Below, piece after piece: positions 1 to 10,800 of a stretch of DNA of 64,000 nt. Within the stretch, counting starts at the first letter, position 1; the number at the start of each line of letters is the position of its first letter. Below the pieces are notes generated by a model that did no database searches, was not told the origin of the DNA, and was given only the letters and a program-made list of their open reading frames with translations. The stretch lies in assembly GCA_035772785.1 (NCBI GenBank), contig JAOCPU010000051.1:205727-269726 (forward strand), in the 5' to 3' direction. The DNA is from Phlebiopsis flavidoalba (lineage: Eukaryota > Basidiomycota > Agaricomycetes > Polyporales > Phanerochaetaceae). A program made the position numbers and the translations under genes.

Positions 1-707
1 GGCACTAACCGAGAACTAGATGAAGCTCTCTCTTGGATCAGCAAGCAGCCACATCCACACAAATTCTTCATTGCGGGCAACCACGATGTCGCTCTCCAGC
101 GTACTCCTCCCCAGACATTCACGAACGCATCCCGGAGAACTTGACTTACCTCGAAAGAAACCTCCGCAGAAATCATTGTCGGGGGAGCGTACGCTGCACG
201 TATACGGTAGCCCTCACACTCCAAAAACATGGCTCATGGCCTTTCCAATATACTCGCGTTCGGCCGTCGTCTGATTCCCCGTCGTCTCAGGCAGCTCAAC
301 TGTGGTCTGACATTCCGCTCACGACGGACATCTTTCTTATCACTCACGGACTTCCCCCCCCTTTGCCCATCTCGACATTGACAAATACGGCTGCTGCTAT
401 GCCTTTGCTAGAGGCAATATGGCGTGTTCGGCCACCTCTACATGTCTTCGGTCATATCCACGGTGGTCGGGGTACCGAACGTTTGGATTGGAGTCCAGCT
501 CAGAGGATATACGAGGATATATGTGCTGGAAGAGCAGGATGGGGTGGCTACCCCTTCTTCTGTGGTACAAGTTGATATCACTTGTCTGGCGATCCAACAA
601 GGCTTTAATGGGTCCGTCAGCATAGTGGCACTCTTGTCAATGCTGCTGCTCTGTTGGGGGACCCAGAGATGACCAAAGGTTAGCGTGCGATTGTTGTTGA
701 TATTTGA
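1..707 (+). CDS. Calcineurin-like metallophosphoesterase, 5' end cut by window
   Basis: The 3' part of a metal-dependent phosphoesterase resembling the MPPED/UPF0046 group. Visible blocks are FFIAGNHDVAL (about 64-100, the GNHD metal-binding motif), LHVYGSPHTPK (about 197-230), FLITHGLPP (about 333-360) and LHVFGHIHGGRG (about 438-475, the GHxH metal-binding motif). The tail RAIVVDI ends at a TGA near 705-707, a C-terminus typical of this group as I recall it. The blocks lie in three frames (1, 2 and 3), so at least three single-base shifts separate them. One shift sits next to the C-run at 353-361. Whether the gene is truly broken or the consensus is wrong cannot be settled here. The biological substrate is unknown for most fungal members. 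The fold assignment is firm and the function is general. Confidence 0.8.
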
Positions 708-870
708 CGAAGCCTTTCGGTTTGTTCGGCGACGGATTTACCTGCAGCTACGGACTACATATCGGGTTTTCACATTCTCGTCGTCCTCTTGCTCCCATCT
801 ACTCTCCAAGCCCCCAACCTGTAACTCGGCCTTACTCGTCCTCTATCTTTATATTACACTGGTTTCATGC

Positions 871-3681
871 ATGGCAAAAGACCGAGAAGCCCATCTCGGT
901 AATATATCCCCTCGCAACATTATACATGGCTGTGAACCAGACTGCTTTTGCGTGTTCACATCGCGGATCATGATGATCACAGCACTGGCTGGGACGACAG
1001 CGGTGCGTTGACCGGGCGTTGGATATGCTATTGCTTCTTGAAGCTAATCGTCCTTTCAGCAGGTCCGAGAAAACCGACGTGTACAGCATCGTTTTTCCTT
1101 TACCAGCACGTCGTCTCCCCGGCACAGGCGTCGCTCACCTCCACACTCCAGCTACGACTATGTTTCGTCCAGACTCAAGACATTCGAAGAAATCTTCTAC
1201 CGCGCTCCAGAAGACGGTAATCGAGAGTCTACGCAGCTGATTCCCACGCCGGGCAGGTCGATACCGCGACAACGTGGTACGTTATGATCACATCCAAGAG
1301 TAAGACAGTGCACTAACCAACACCACATGTTTACAGGCTGTATGGCCACTACACATATGGAAGGGTTTTGTTCATAGCAAGTGTCATGATACTGCTAGGA
1401 GTGGGCAATTGAGGTGGCACTCGCATTATTCGAGGCAGAGAAATGGTACGTCTGGGGATAGTTTTTCGGGGAAGGATGTCCATTGAGCTTCACTTCAGGC
1501 TTTTCCGTACCACAGAATAACGTATTCGGGTTTCTCCAGCCTTCATGTTTCTCACAGTGAGTCTGCAAGAGACAGCCACAGTAGAGACTCTCCTGACACA
1601 CACCAATACAGCTTTCTTCCCCACGCTCCTCGTAGCTCCGCTCAGTTACTTATGGCATGTAGCAGATAGGATTCTCAGGTGGTACCAGGTATGTACACCA
1701 GTCATCGCATACGATATTTGTCAGCCTGACCCTTCTCAATAGCCATATATATCACGCTTTCGCGTGGCGGCGTGCGCGCGGAAGATAGTCTCATGGTCGA
1801 CTTTACGTTATGTCAAGGTGAGCGAATGTGGCGATGCTCGTATTTCGGATCGCAATGACCCTTGGTGTCTAGTGTCCTGTTATCGCTTTTGCGAACCCTG
1901 AAGAGGCGCGAAGGAATCCTCGCCGCATCTATGATCACTGCCTTGGCAGCATCAATTTCTATCAGCCATTAGCGGGCGCACTGTTTGTCAATCCAGCAGA
2001 TTTCGATGCCTCAAGGTATGGGACTTACTGTACCCAACCAGGGTATGAAAACAAACAAACCAAAAAAAAAAAATTAAAAACATGCTATATAGATACTAAT
2101 GGACACTACCAGATACTGCCGTCACGATGACCACAACGCTCGGTCTATCTCCGGATATTCACAGTTTAAATTATTTCTTGACAGCAGCCGGTGTACGTCA
2201 CTCTTTTGGTATACGTATAAATTGTTCGAATGCTGAGAGACAAGTAGTTTACAGAAGCTGCAGCATTTCAGCATCTTCCAGACCCGCCATTTATCCGTGG
2301 TGGATGGGCTGTGTCTCAATTTACCGTGAGCCTTTTGTCACTCTAGTCCGCACCACTAGGATTCCTTCCTGACTCAGAGATATACAGATTTTCGAAGATC
2401 AAGGCTGAATGCGTCAATAACAGTCCCAGGACTACGGCGCGCTAATGGAAGCCGACTGCTCTGTATACCTCCGACGATATCACTGAACACGGCAGACATC
2501 GACCAATGCACGATTACGGCGACTGATGTTGACGGCTGCGCGGCGGTGGCAACGTTCAATGCGTCTAATACCGACCAGCAATATGGTACCGCTGCCACTG
2601 AGCCCGGCACCTGCGGCTTTCCCCGCAAGCACCGACGTCGACTTTGTGCCAGTCATGTTTTGGTTCTTCCACACCACGTCCAGCGGCGCTCAACAGGCCC
2701 GCGCTGTCATTTGTCGACCTAAAGATACAGCTGTTCAGCGTCGATGAGCAGGTGTATTTGACAAATAACAGCTTGACGGATGTACAGATTCGGAATAAAC
2801 TACACAGCACCAAAACAACATCACGGGCAGTCCCTCTTTTCGGTTATTCCATACAATGGGTACGTCATATACTTTTCAAAGGCCAACTGTCCGACTGATT
2901 CCTCTTGTAGAGTATATTCAACTCGACAAGGCATGAACGATTTCGTCAAAGCTCGGGCAGTCGCCATTCAATCCCAAATTCCAGGAGCTATATTTCGACT
3001 ATTGCGTCGCAGGACCCAGTACTCTTGCAACAATATTCTTTGATAGTCCTATAGCGTTTTTTGCCCTTTGACTCAACAAATTTACGTAAGCTACAAGATC
3101 TCAGTGTGAAACCTTTGTCTAATACTAATCACCGCTTCAAGACACAACATCTGGCAGTCAGCGCCCTGTCGGTATATTTTTGTCTCCGAATAATAGCACC
3201 ACCCGGGTGCCGTGTCCACTGCCACTCGTTAATCGCCTAGTCATAGAGTGCGTCTCTCTCTACTCGCTTCACCTCGAGACTAATCATCTACGGCTAGTCC
3301 TCTTGCCGCACACGCCCTTGCCATCATTCTGATCCTCGTCGGGCTGGCCGGCATCGCCATTCACCTCTTGCACCGACACGTGCGGCGCACGCTCTACCTG
3401 AACGCCGTGCCGGGTACATCGCGTCCGTCGTCGCGCTCACCCAGCCTCGCACTCGGGCTTCGGCGAGCTGCTCTTCCTCGTACGACGAAAACCAACGAAC
3501 GATCGCGGGCAAGCTCGCAAACCTCCGTTTCAGCTGACCTCGACCCGCCGCACGGGCGCGATCATCGCCGACGAGCTTGGGTACGACAGCGCGTATCGCG
3601 CCCGCTGACGGTGACCGCTTCGAGCTGCAGCGTATGCACGTCGGGGACGACCCCTGGTGCGGAATATGTGCGGCAGGATAG
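871..3681 (+). CDS. DUF3433-type multi-pass membrane protein
   Basis: A large fungal membrane protein read through many short introns. Recognisable segments are LSYLWHVADRILRWYQ (about 1636-1687), a GT..AG intron at 1688-1742, then PYISLSRGGVRAEDSLMVDF. Next come LLSLLRTLKR and SMITALAASIS (about 1876-1960). A cysteine-containing extracellular part includes DVDGCAAVATFNASN and VDFVPVMFWFFH (about 2490-2670), then DLKIQLFSVDEQVYLTNNS (about 2717-2775). Near the end a transmembrane helix (LAIILILVGLAGIAIHLL, about 3318-3371) is followed by VPGT and a DUF3433-like block with GFGELL, RRTGAIIADELGYDSAY and FELQRMHVGDDPW, closing with a TAG at 3679-3681. Several frame changes occur outside introns. 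The start at 871 is only the first in-frame ATG upstream of the N-terminal region and is uncertain. Function of the family is unknown. Confidence 0.65.
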
Positions 3682-4589
3682 TAGTGAGCTGTTGCCGGGC
3701 TCAGTCTTTGCCGAGAAGAGATGCCTTACGAGCATGAGCCCCTCGTGGCCGAACGGGACCCAAAGGGCATACGCCCAAAGGGCAGTTTTTAAAGGTTGAA
3801 CCAAATGAGCCTGACCATGTCAATCCGATGCTTGCAAGGCTATCTATTTGAGTATTATGGACAGATAGACTGATACATTGTATCTTGGACGCTGTGGCAC
3901 GAAGGGGCAATAATTTGTTTTTGTAGACTACGTGATACGACACCTAATTGTATATATATATTCATCGTCGAGGTGTTTTTTCCAATAGATCTTCTGTTTT
4001 TATGGGGGTTCAGGGTGAACCAAGAGTGATAAGGAGAGAAGAGTACAAATCGCTATGGAAGGTATGTCGCAAGAATCAAGGCACATTTGGAGACGTCTGT
4101 TGTGGCCCGGACCGGCCGATGCCCGAGTCATGGGGGACGTGTATGACAAGGGGGTTGGCCATGACTGGTACCTTATTTGCAGTTTTAACGGTCTAAGTTG
4201 AATGTGCGAGTCCTTGAAACAGACACATATACAACTTCATATATCTTTTAAATGTCACCCTAACCGCTGATAGAAAACTTATCCCCGTATGACAAAAAAG
4301 CCATTAGTTTCATGTGAGTGACCCCCCACGACTTTCATTGTTTCCGTTTTTCACGCGGTCGTGCTGATAGCTCGAGGCTCACTTGGAGGGTGAAAATGAG
4401 AGTTTCAAGATACTGGAAACTCAAACAGTCGGAGGTGTTGATAATTTGGCGGATAGGAGCAATAAGTGTGCAGCTTGCCCGAGTGGCGTATACAACTAGT
4501 GGACCTAAGCATTTTTGAAAAAAAAACAAAACTTTTGCGACATGTGAGGCACTGCAGGTACTTACAAACGCCCCCCACCCTGGGAACTG
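3682..4589. other. Intergenic, no gene recognised
   Basis: Moderately AT-rich spacer after the DUF3433 stop. It holds a run of alternating TA near 3949-3960. Short open frames on both strands (for example 3948-4196 and 4335-4637) have no recognisable motif. It precedes the first copy of the diverged segmental duplication. Confidence 0.5.
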
Positions 4590-7345
4590 ATAATGCCGTT
4601 TACCCATCGTCCAGGCTTGGGTTGCATTTACAGACACAGAGGCCTGGCGAGCGGGTTACAAATTCTCGAGATGTTGATTGTTGAGATCGGCTGTTGGTCA
4701 GCCTATTCATCCCTCATCGAATCTCTAAGCTGTTGGACAAGGGTTAGGACCGCCACACGAATTTGACCCCAAGACTTCAGGCGGTCGAGGCGTGCATTAT
4801 TATTAGTTCCGACCCCCCTCGACGATGGAGTGATATTTCCCCCCCCCCCTCCAAAATCAAAAATTGACGTACGCCCTGGTAAAGTCACCGAAAGTGGGGT
4901 AATGACAGGCAAAGGTGGGCCTGGTCGGGTGAATGCAAGCTGCAAGTCCATTGTAATTTCGTGTGAGAACTGGGCGAACTGATGACCGTGATAACAACAA
5001 CACCGTAAGTGCCGACGCTATAGCTACGGAGCTGCAACGCGGGCAAGACTTGATGAGTATACTATCCGATTTACATGTACAAGCTATCGCACTACCTTGC
5101 CTTGTAAGTGCACAAAGTATGGGGGCTGCACACTATATACGATTAACGTGCGTATGATTGTGAATCTTGATCTTGTGTTTTTAGGTCATCAATCTTCATC
5201 GACTGTGGTACGCAAGGTCAAACTCACTTGCGAAAGCCCGTGCGGCGGCTTGCAAGAGCCCGACGGAAAGCGTGATTGCGATAACACAATCTGTCAGTGC
5301 TTGCGAGCTAAGCGTGACATACCATACCCACTGAAGCTCAAATATCAGCCTGTCGGTTTTAAAGAGGTCAGGAAGAATGCTCTGTATCTTACACCATAGC
5401 GTTCCATAAAGCTCTGAGAGTGGATGCGATCTTCAGACTATGCCTATGAGACAATAGTAAACGGAAAGACGTGACCACCTACGTCAGAATAGAGAGAAAG
5501 CTACCGAAAATATGAGTAAGCAGCCGTGTCGTAATCGGCTACACGCGGTCAAGACATACAGAAAACTGAAGCTATAGAAGGGCCTCGAAGTTATCAGGAA
5601 AAATGATGGAGGGCCCGATGTATTATGTACGTACCCAAAAGCACTAATGAAACAAAGGGGGATCCAGGAAATGTTTTAATACTTCAATGGAATGCTACAA
5701 TAATGACAAAAGAGCACATGTGGAAACTATACAGTCCAAAGATTTCCCACTGAATATGTAACGCAATCAGAAACACACGCGCTCGACCGTTGACGGCGCA
5801 CAAATAGCTGCGTACCATTTTCGAATTCTTCCAATCAAATACCCTACGGAGACATAATCATTCAGATGCTCTCAAAAGGGAACGTTTGGATCAAGCAGCT
5901 TACATTGTAACGCCACAATGTATAAGTGTCTGTCAGAGGTCAGTAAGTCGTTCAACTAAGTTTGAGTTTACTAGAAGCTTTATATGTATGCGACATACCC
6001 CGCAAACTGCAACCAACCTCAAATGAGAGGCACATCTATGAGAGCGTAAATTGAGCGAACAAAGGTATGAGCTCACAGCAAAGGACCTGGATGACACATT
6101 TGTGTTCAGTGCCTCTACATGACCACAGATGCTACTCACCATGGAATTGTATCGAAAGAGGAGATATCCATGAAACCTTTCACAAGATACTCATACAGAG
6201 CATGAGAGGTAAGAGCAGCATAAACAACATTGAGAGCCCTATCATGTAAGTCAGGCCTAGGACCATTTAACTATGACACACGACTCACCAAAGGAGTAGT
6301 ATCTGATTTTGTTAGATGAAGGGGGGTGACGACTCTTTTCGAGAAGGAAGGATCGTCAATAATGTACGCACAATATTTCTCATCCTTGGGCTGTCTGAAC
6401 CACTTCTCTGACGGTAAACATATGTCTGCACGGATGTGATCCCAAACAGTCTGAATTGTTTGTGAGAAGGCAAGTAACGAAAACCATTGAAATTGACGAA
6501 CAGCGCTATTAAGGCTTCCGCTATCGATTACGAGTTTAGCATTTACCGTAGATTGCCCTTTGCCCCGCGTTATTTGAACCACTCACCAATAAGCATTGCG
6601 ACCCACTGTATTGTACCAAATTGAAGAGTACGTTGGGGGCCATGCTGCAACTCGAACACGCCAAGCGAGGGTTAAGATATAGCGGGAAGAGCAACAGCCT
6701 GTGGAGCAGTGTTTTTATGTCAATTTCTCTCTTGTGGCAACGTTTCATTGCGTTATTGTTTACATGGGTCTTATAGACAATGGTCCGTTTACGCCTGGTG
6801 ATCATGCCTCATAATGAGTGGCTCTGCAAGAAGTCAGGCATAATCAACGGGAGAGTCGCGGGTAAAGGTAGACTTGAATTTGACTTCAATTGATAGCGTG
6901 TCAAGTCACACATGGTAGCCTGGCCCATGACATACACTACGACATCGCCAAGATACTTCAGTTGCTTCTGATATTCAGAGTGAACTATCAGATGAACTTA
7001 CAGCTGTGAAGGCGCAACCGATTTGATGCTTTGGCTTGTTATAGCACGGGTAAACTGCACGCCCAAGATCGCGATTGTAAAGGGGTCTACACACCAGCGA
7101 TTCCTAGCTACCATCCCCTCCATCATCTGCTAGAGCATTGCGAGTCGGTATCATTATATCAGTGGTGACAGTACTTGGAGTACGTGACGCTGAATATCTA
7201 TTCAAGCGACGCGTCTAGCGCTTCTGGCGGCTACCTAAGCTCGCACGCATCTTGGCGATCGATGGATAATCCGTTTTTCCACCCCCTTTGTTCACACTGC
7301 TCACATTGCCTAGTCCGTCTCCACGTTTGAGCACACTCTCCGAGG
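4590..7345. repeat. Segmental duplication, copy 1 (diverged)
   Basis: This stretch aligns in the same order and orientation with 7870-11480. Anchor pairs read by eye are CTGGCGAG.GGGTTAC (4643 against 7920), GGCTGTTGGTCA (4689 against 7962), GTAAGTGCCGACGCTATA (5004 against 8204) and CCGTGCGGCG (5238 against 8443). Others are AAAACTTACATTGTAACGCC-like sequence (5898 against 10048), GACGGTA.ACATATGTCTGCAC (6411 against 10549) and ACCAGCGATTC/ACCAGCGTTTC (7092 against 11231). Divergence is substantial, with many indels and substitutions, so the duplication is old. Copy 1 lacks the LTR element found in copy 2 and shows the empty site near 5593-5606. Edges are approximate. Confidence 0.75.
5933..6670 (-). 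pseudogene. Decayed multi-pass membrane protein gene (DUF6534-like?), copy 1
   Basis: On the minus strand a relic gene is readable. An exon carrying FQWFSLLAFSQTIQTVWDHI and CLPSEKWFRQPKDEKYCAY (about 6330-6510) ends at a GTGAGT donor near 6292. After an intron, ALNVVYAALTSHALYEYLV (about 6180-6240) continues to FDTIPW, followed by another GTGAGT donor. The stretch LTSHALYEYLV resembles the helix motif of the fungal DUF6534 family, a group of hydrophobic 7-TM-like proteins; this is recall, not a search. The same frame is kept in copy 2, showing past coding selection. Stops interrupt neighbouring exons, so it is called a pseudogene. Confidence 0.4.
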
Positions 7346-7869
7346 TATTCCATTTTACTTATATTATGCAAGCAAATAGCCCTATTTAGTCTATTTATCT
7401 GTGTTTGTTGCGCTCAACAGTGACCATCGATGATTCAGTGGCGTCGTACTTGCGAGGTAACACTCTGTGAGTCAGTGACGCTAGAGTGCCAAGATGTAGA
7501 GCAAGGTCGACCAACAAGTTGGCAGCCCTCTCGGGCTAGGAACGAGTAGGGGCTACTCACACATAAATGCAAGCTATGACTCATAGAGCGTAAAGGGAGT
7601 TTTTCCGCGAAATATCCAATGATTGGAGACTGGTTACTGGTCGCTCACAATAGTGGACATGAGTATAACTGTATAATAACGATGTCTATGTTTACTTGGA
7701 TGCCAATCAGGGCGATCCGTTTTCCATAGATGAGCGAAGCGTGGCGTTTAATCGAGAACATACTATGACCGATAAAATAGAAAATTATGGCTGTCTACAA
7801 CCGGTCTTATTCTCGTTAAAGTCCCAAACTATATCACCGAGACGAGTGCTTTTTCAGCACGGCGCGGGG
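7346..7869. other. Spacer between the two duplicated copies
   Basis: AT-rich sequence with no convincing alignment to either copy and no recognisable gene. A short open frame at 7696-7956 runs into copy 2 and has no known motif. Confidence 0.4.
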
Positions 7870-8802
7870 AACTCTGCGTATAATCATCGCCCGGGGTTTG
7901 CTGTATTGACAATAGATTGCCTGGCGAGGGTTACGAAGTCCCGATATATGGATTGAATTTTTGGCTGTTGGTCATATTCATGCCCTCATTGAACCTCTAC
8001 ACGTTCGACAGGGTTAAGAGCGAGTTCGATAAGACTTGCCGTCAAACCTGTTAGTTTTCGCGATGATAGAATTAGAACAATCGACGCACGACCCGGTAAA
8101 GTCACCCCAAGTGGCATAAAGACAAAGGTATCCGGCGTGAACGCAAGCTGCAATCCATTGGAATGTCATTCAGAACAGTGGCTCGAGATGGGAGAAAACA
8201 GACCGTAAGTGCCGACGCTATAAGCCAACAGAGCTGCCACGGGTAAGATTCATGAGTACTACAAATGTTGAAAATTGTTGCACAACTCGCCTTGTAAGTG
8301 CGCAAGTACTTACACTATAAATGATTAGCGTGCGAATGATTGGATCGAATCAGTTCGAAATTTCTTGAATCAGATCTTTATTTGCAGGGTCATCAGTTTT
8401 TTACCAGAAAAAGTGTGCAAAATCAGTCTAACTTGCGAAAACCCGTGCGGCGTTGCGAGAGTTCGACGGAAATCGTGATTGCGATGACGCAATCCGTTAG
8501 AGCTACAGAGCTAAACAGGACATACCATGTCCACTGCAGCCCCAAAAATCAGCTGTCTGGTCAAAAAGAGCTCAGAAAACGGCTGAATCTCACGCCATAG
8601 CGTGTTTTACAAGCTCGAGAGTGGGATGGAATCTTCACACTGCGGCTGGTGAGACAATAACAAACGGATATATGTGATACATACGCCAAAATTGAGAAAG
8701 CTATCGGAAGGGGTGAATGCACAGCCACGAAATCATCCAGTGTAGGCTGTCGACTCGACATACCTAAAGCCGAAGCTACAGAGGCCATGAAACCATCAGA
8801 GA

Positions 8803-8807
8803 TTATG
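8803..8807 (+). repeat. Left target-site duplication of LTR element (TTATG)
   Basis: Five bases TTATG directly before the 5' LTR, repeated exactly at 9760-9764 after the 3' LTR. A 5-bp duplication is the size normally left by LTR-retrotransposon integrases. Confidence 0.9.
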
Positions 8808-9022
8808 TGTTGGAATATCGAGCCGCGCATGTGGAAGTGGGGTGCGGGAAGATTCTGGAATAGGATATGACGTCGGATTGGTAAGCAGGCCCACCGCGCC
8901 ATATGGTCAATCGGAATATTCTAGGCAATTTCTGTGTATATAAACCCCTTGTATGTACACAGAACGGCAATCGCAGCGTAGACGATAATCACCACCCCTC
9001 CGCGCATACACTTTTATTATCA
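8808..9022 (+). repeat. 5' LTR, 215 bp
   Basis: Starts TGTTGGAATATCG and ends ACTTTTATTATCA. It contains TATATAAA at 8937-8944, a likely core promoter. The same sequence recurs at 9542-9759. Confidence 0.9.
8937..8944 (+). promoter_or_regulatory. TATA box in 5' LTR
   Basis: TATATAAA lies about 80 bases before the LTR end and is conserved at 9674-9681 in the 3' LTR. The position would start transcription within the LTR, as expected for an R region. Confidence 0.6.
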
Positions 9023-9035
9023 GGTTATGAGCCCC
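9023..9035 (+). other. Putative primer-binding site
   Basis: GGTTATGAGCCCC follows the 5' LTR with no gap. It vaguely resembles the TGGTATCAGAGC type used with initiator tRNA-Met, but the pairing tRNA was not identified. Confidence 0.4.
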
Positions 9036-9108
9036 GCCTTGGGCGGCGGTACCCTTCTCTCTCTCGTTACTGTCACTCTTTTGCGCTACTTCGGCGGACC
9101 ACCCGCAT

Positions 9109-9352
9109 TTCGGCGTCTCTACGCCGAACCTGGCTTTCTAGCCGTTGGGTCTCTACCCGTGCGTTTCTACGCATTGCTGATGGGTTCTACCCGGTTGGTG
9201 TCTCTACACCGTGTTGGCTTTCTAGCCGTGCTGCGTTTCTACGCTTTCGCTTCGGGCGTCTCTACGCCGTCGCGGTCTTTGTTTGTGCGTGTATACGCAC
9301 TGCCGTTTTCGGATGCGCGCCGCGGACGTTCGGTCTCGCTTGTGTCTACAAG
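9109..9352 (+). other. Array of eleven short hairpins with a shared core
   Basis: Eleven inverted repeats follow one another in the interior of the LTR element. Stem-loop-stem spans are 9109-9128 (8-bp stem), 9132-9143, 9147-9158, 9160-9173, 9182-9192, 9197-9210, 9216-9227, 9233-9244, 9255-9268, 9285-9300 (6-bp stem) and 9339-9352. In the first nine the centre reads T-YTCT-A (T-TCT-A at 9182). The tenth has GTAT and the eleventh GTCT as loop. Outer arms differ but stay complementary: GGCG/CGCC, GGC/GCC, GGG/CCC, GCG/CGC, GGTG/CACC, GTGCG/CGCAC, CTTG/CAAG. Centre-to-centre distances (about 19, 15, 14, 20, 17, 18, 17, 23, 31, 53) are not multiples of three, so protein coding does not explain the pattern. 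A further CCGCC-TTG-GGCGG hairpin lies at 9035-9047. Confidence 0.85.
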
Positions 9353-9532
9353 TGTAGAGAACGATTCTAGTGGGAGTCATCAAACGGATTGTGGCCTATG
9401 CCATACTTCAGGGGGAGGTGTTTGAGTGCGAGCCGAGGCCTTTCAGTGCGAGAACGGTGTTCGCGTGGGATAGGCGCCGGCTGGTGTTGACCACAGCGGA
9501 AGTTCACAATTGGTTCTGGGATATGCGCGTTC

Positions 9533-9541
9533 GAGGGGGAG
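9533..9541 (+). other. Polypurine tract
   Basis: GAGGGGGAG immediately upstream of the 3' LTR, the expected primer site for plus-strand synthesis. It sets the element's orientation as plus. Confidence 0.7.
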
Positions 9542-9759
9542 TGTTGGAATATCGAGCCGCGCATGTGGAAGTGGGGTGCGGGAAGATGCTGGAATAGGAT
9601 GTATGACGTCGGGATTGGTAAGCAGGCCCACCGCGCCATATGGTCAATCGGAATATTCTAGGCAATTTCTGTGTATATAAACCCCTTGTATGTACACAGA
9701 ACGGCAATCGCAGCGTAGACGATAATCACCACCCCTCCGCGCATACACTTTTATTATCA
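9542..9759 (+). repeat. 3' LTR, 218 bp
   Basis: Near-identical to 8808-9022, with a few single-base differences and small indels, for example GATGCTGG against GATTCTGG and GATGTATGACG against GATATGACG. It ends TTATTATCA and is followed by the TTATG duplication at 9760-9764. Confidence 0.9.
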
Positions 9760-10038
9760 TTATGACTCTGCTATTTGAACCGTATGATATGTGCGTACCT
9801 AATGCTATTGAAGACAAAGCAATCTGAAATTTGTTTAATACTCAGTAGCGTGCTGAAAATGATACGAGAAGCTCACGGTAAAATATACCGGCCAAAGCTT
9901 TGCCGCTGACTATAAAAAGTAATCAATTGTTTTTATGTGCATGCTACGTTAACGACACATAAGGCAGCGTACCATTTTCGAATTCTCCAACCGAAAACCC
10001 TGACAGAAAGATCATCAGAATGCTCATTCAGGAAACGC

Positions 10039-10800
10039 TCAGATTAAACAACTTACATTGTAACGCCGCAGTGTATAAGTGTCTATCGGAGGTAAGTCTC
10101 TCTCAGTTCGAGCTACTAGAAGCTTTGTATGTGACATACCCCGCGCAACTGCAAATAGCCTTGGATTCGGAGCAACATTGATGAGAGCATGAATTGCGCG
10201 AATGAAAATAACAGTTTTACAGCAAAGGACCTGAACGAAACATTCGTGTTCAGCGCTTTCCATGGTCACAAATGCAACTCACCACGGAACCCAACTGAAG
10301 GAGAAAAAATCCGCAAAACCTTTCACAAGGTACTCATACGTGGCATGAGAGATGAGAACAGCATAACGACGTTGAGAGCCCTACCATGCATGTCACACAG
10401 AGGCTCGTTTAACTGTGATACACAACTTACCAAATGGAGCAGTATCTGATTTTGCTTTAGGGCGAATTTCGAGGATGAATAGGAACCGTCAATAATGTAC
10501 GCACGATTTTTTTTTCTCATTCTTGGGCTATCTGAAGCACTCTTCTCTGACGGTAGACATATGTCTGCACAGATGTTATTCCGAATAGTCTGAATCATTT
10601 GTGAGAAGGTAAGCAACGAAGACCATTGGTATTCACAAACAACGCTGTTAATGTATCCGCTAATGATCATGGGTTGGCATTGACTATGAAAACCTCCGCT
10701 GCACGCAATGCGGAACACTCACAGATGAGCAGTGGCCCACTGTATTGAACAGTATGTTGAGAGCCATGATGCAACTTGAACACGGTAAGCGAGGATCAGG
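10039..10800 (-). pseudogene. Decayed multi-pass membrane protein gene (DUF6534-like?), copy 2
   Basis: Counterpart of the relic at 5933-6670. The minus strand reads YQWSSLLTFSQMIQTIRNNI and CADICLPSEK, then KKNRAYIIDGSYS (about 10460-10650). RALNVVMLFSSLM follows (about 10335-10385) with LVKGF and FSWVPW before a GTGAGT donor. Similarity to copy 1 in the same frame (LAFSQTIQT/LTFSQMIQT, ADICLPSEK, AYIID) shows both derive from one coding gene. Stops and shifts break the rest. Family assignment rests on one helix motif seen better in copy 1. Confidence 0.4.

Larger units (their letters stand above)
8808..9759 (+). mobile_element. TRIM-like non-autonomous LTR retrotransposon, 952 bp
   Basis: Two direct LTRs (8808-9022 and 9542-9759) begin TGTTGG and end TTATTATCA, so they carry the canonical TG..CA ends. 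They differ by only a few indels and substitutions, which points to a fairly recent insertion. A 5-bp TTATG duplication flanks the element. The sequence just inside the 5' LTR (about 9023-9035, GGTTATGAGCCCC) sits where a primer-binding site should be. The purine run GAGGGGGAG at 9533-9541 abuts the 3' LTR as a polypurine tract would. The 519 bp interior has no gag or pol similarity and could not encode them, so the element needs enzymes from another retrotransposon. Its interior is dominated by a hairpin array (9109-9352). Confidence 0.9.

Noticed and set aside
8903..9425. Two long plus-strand open frames (155 and 132 codons) across the LTR element interior
   Set aside because: They cross the LTR boundary and the hairpin array. 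The unit spacing is not a multiple of three and the products have only repeat-driven similarity, so open frames here follow from composition.
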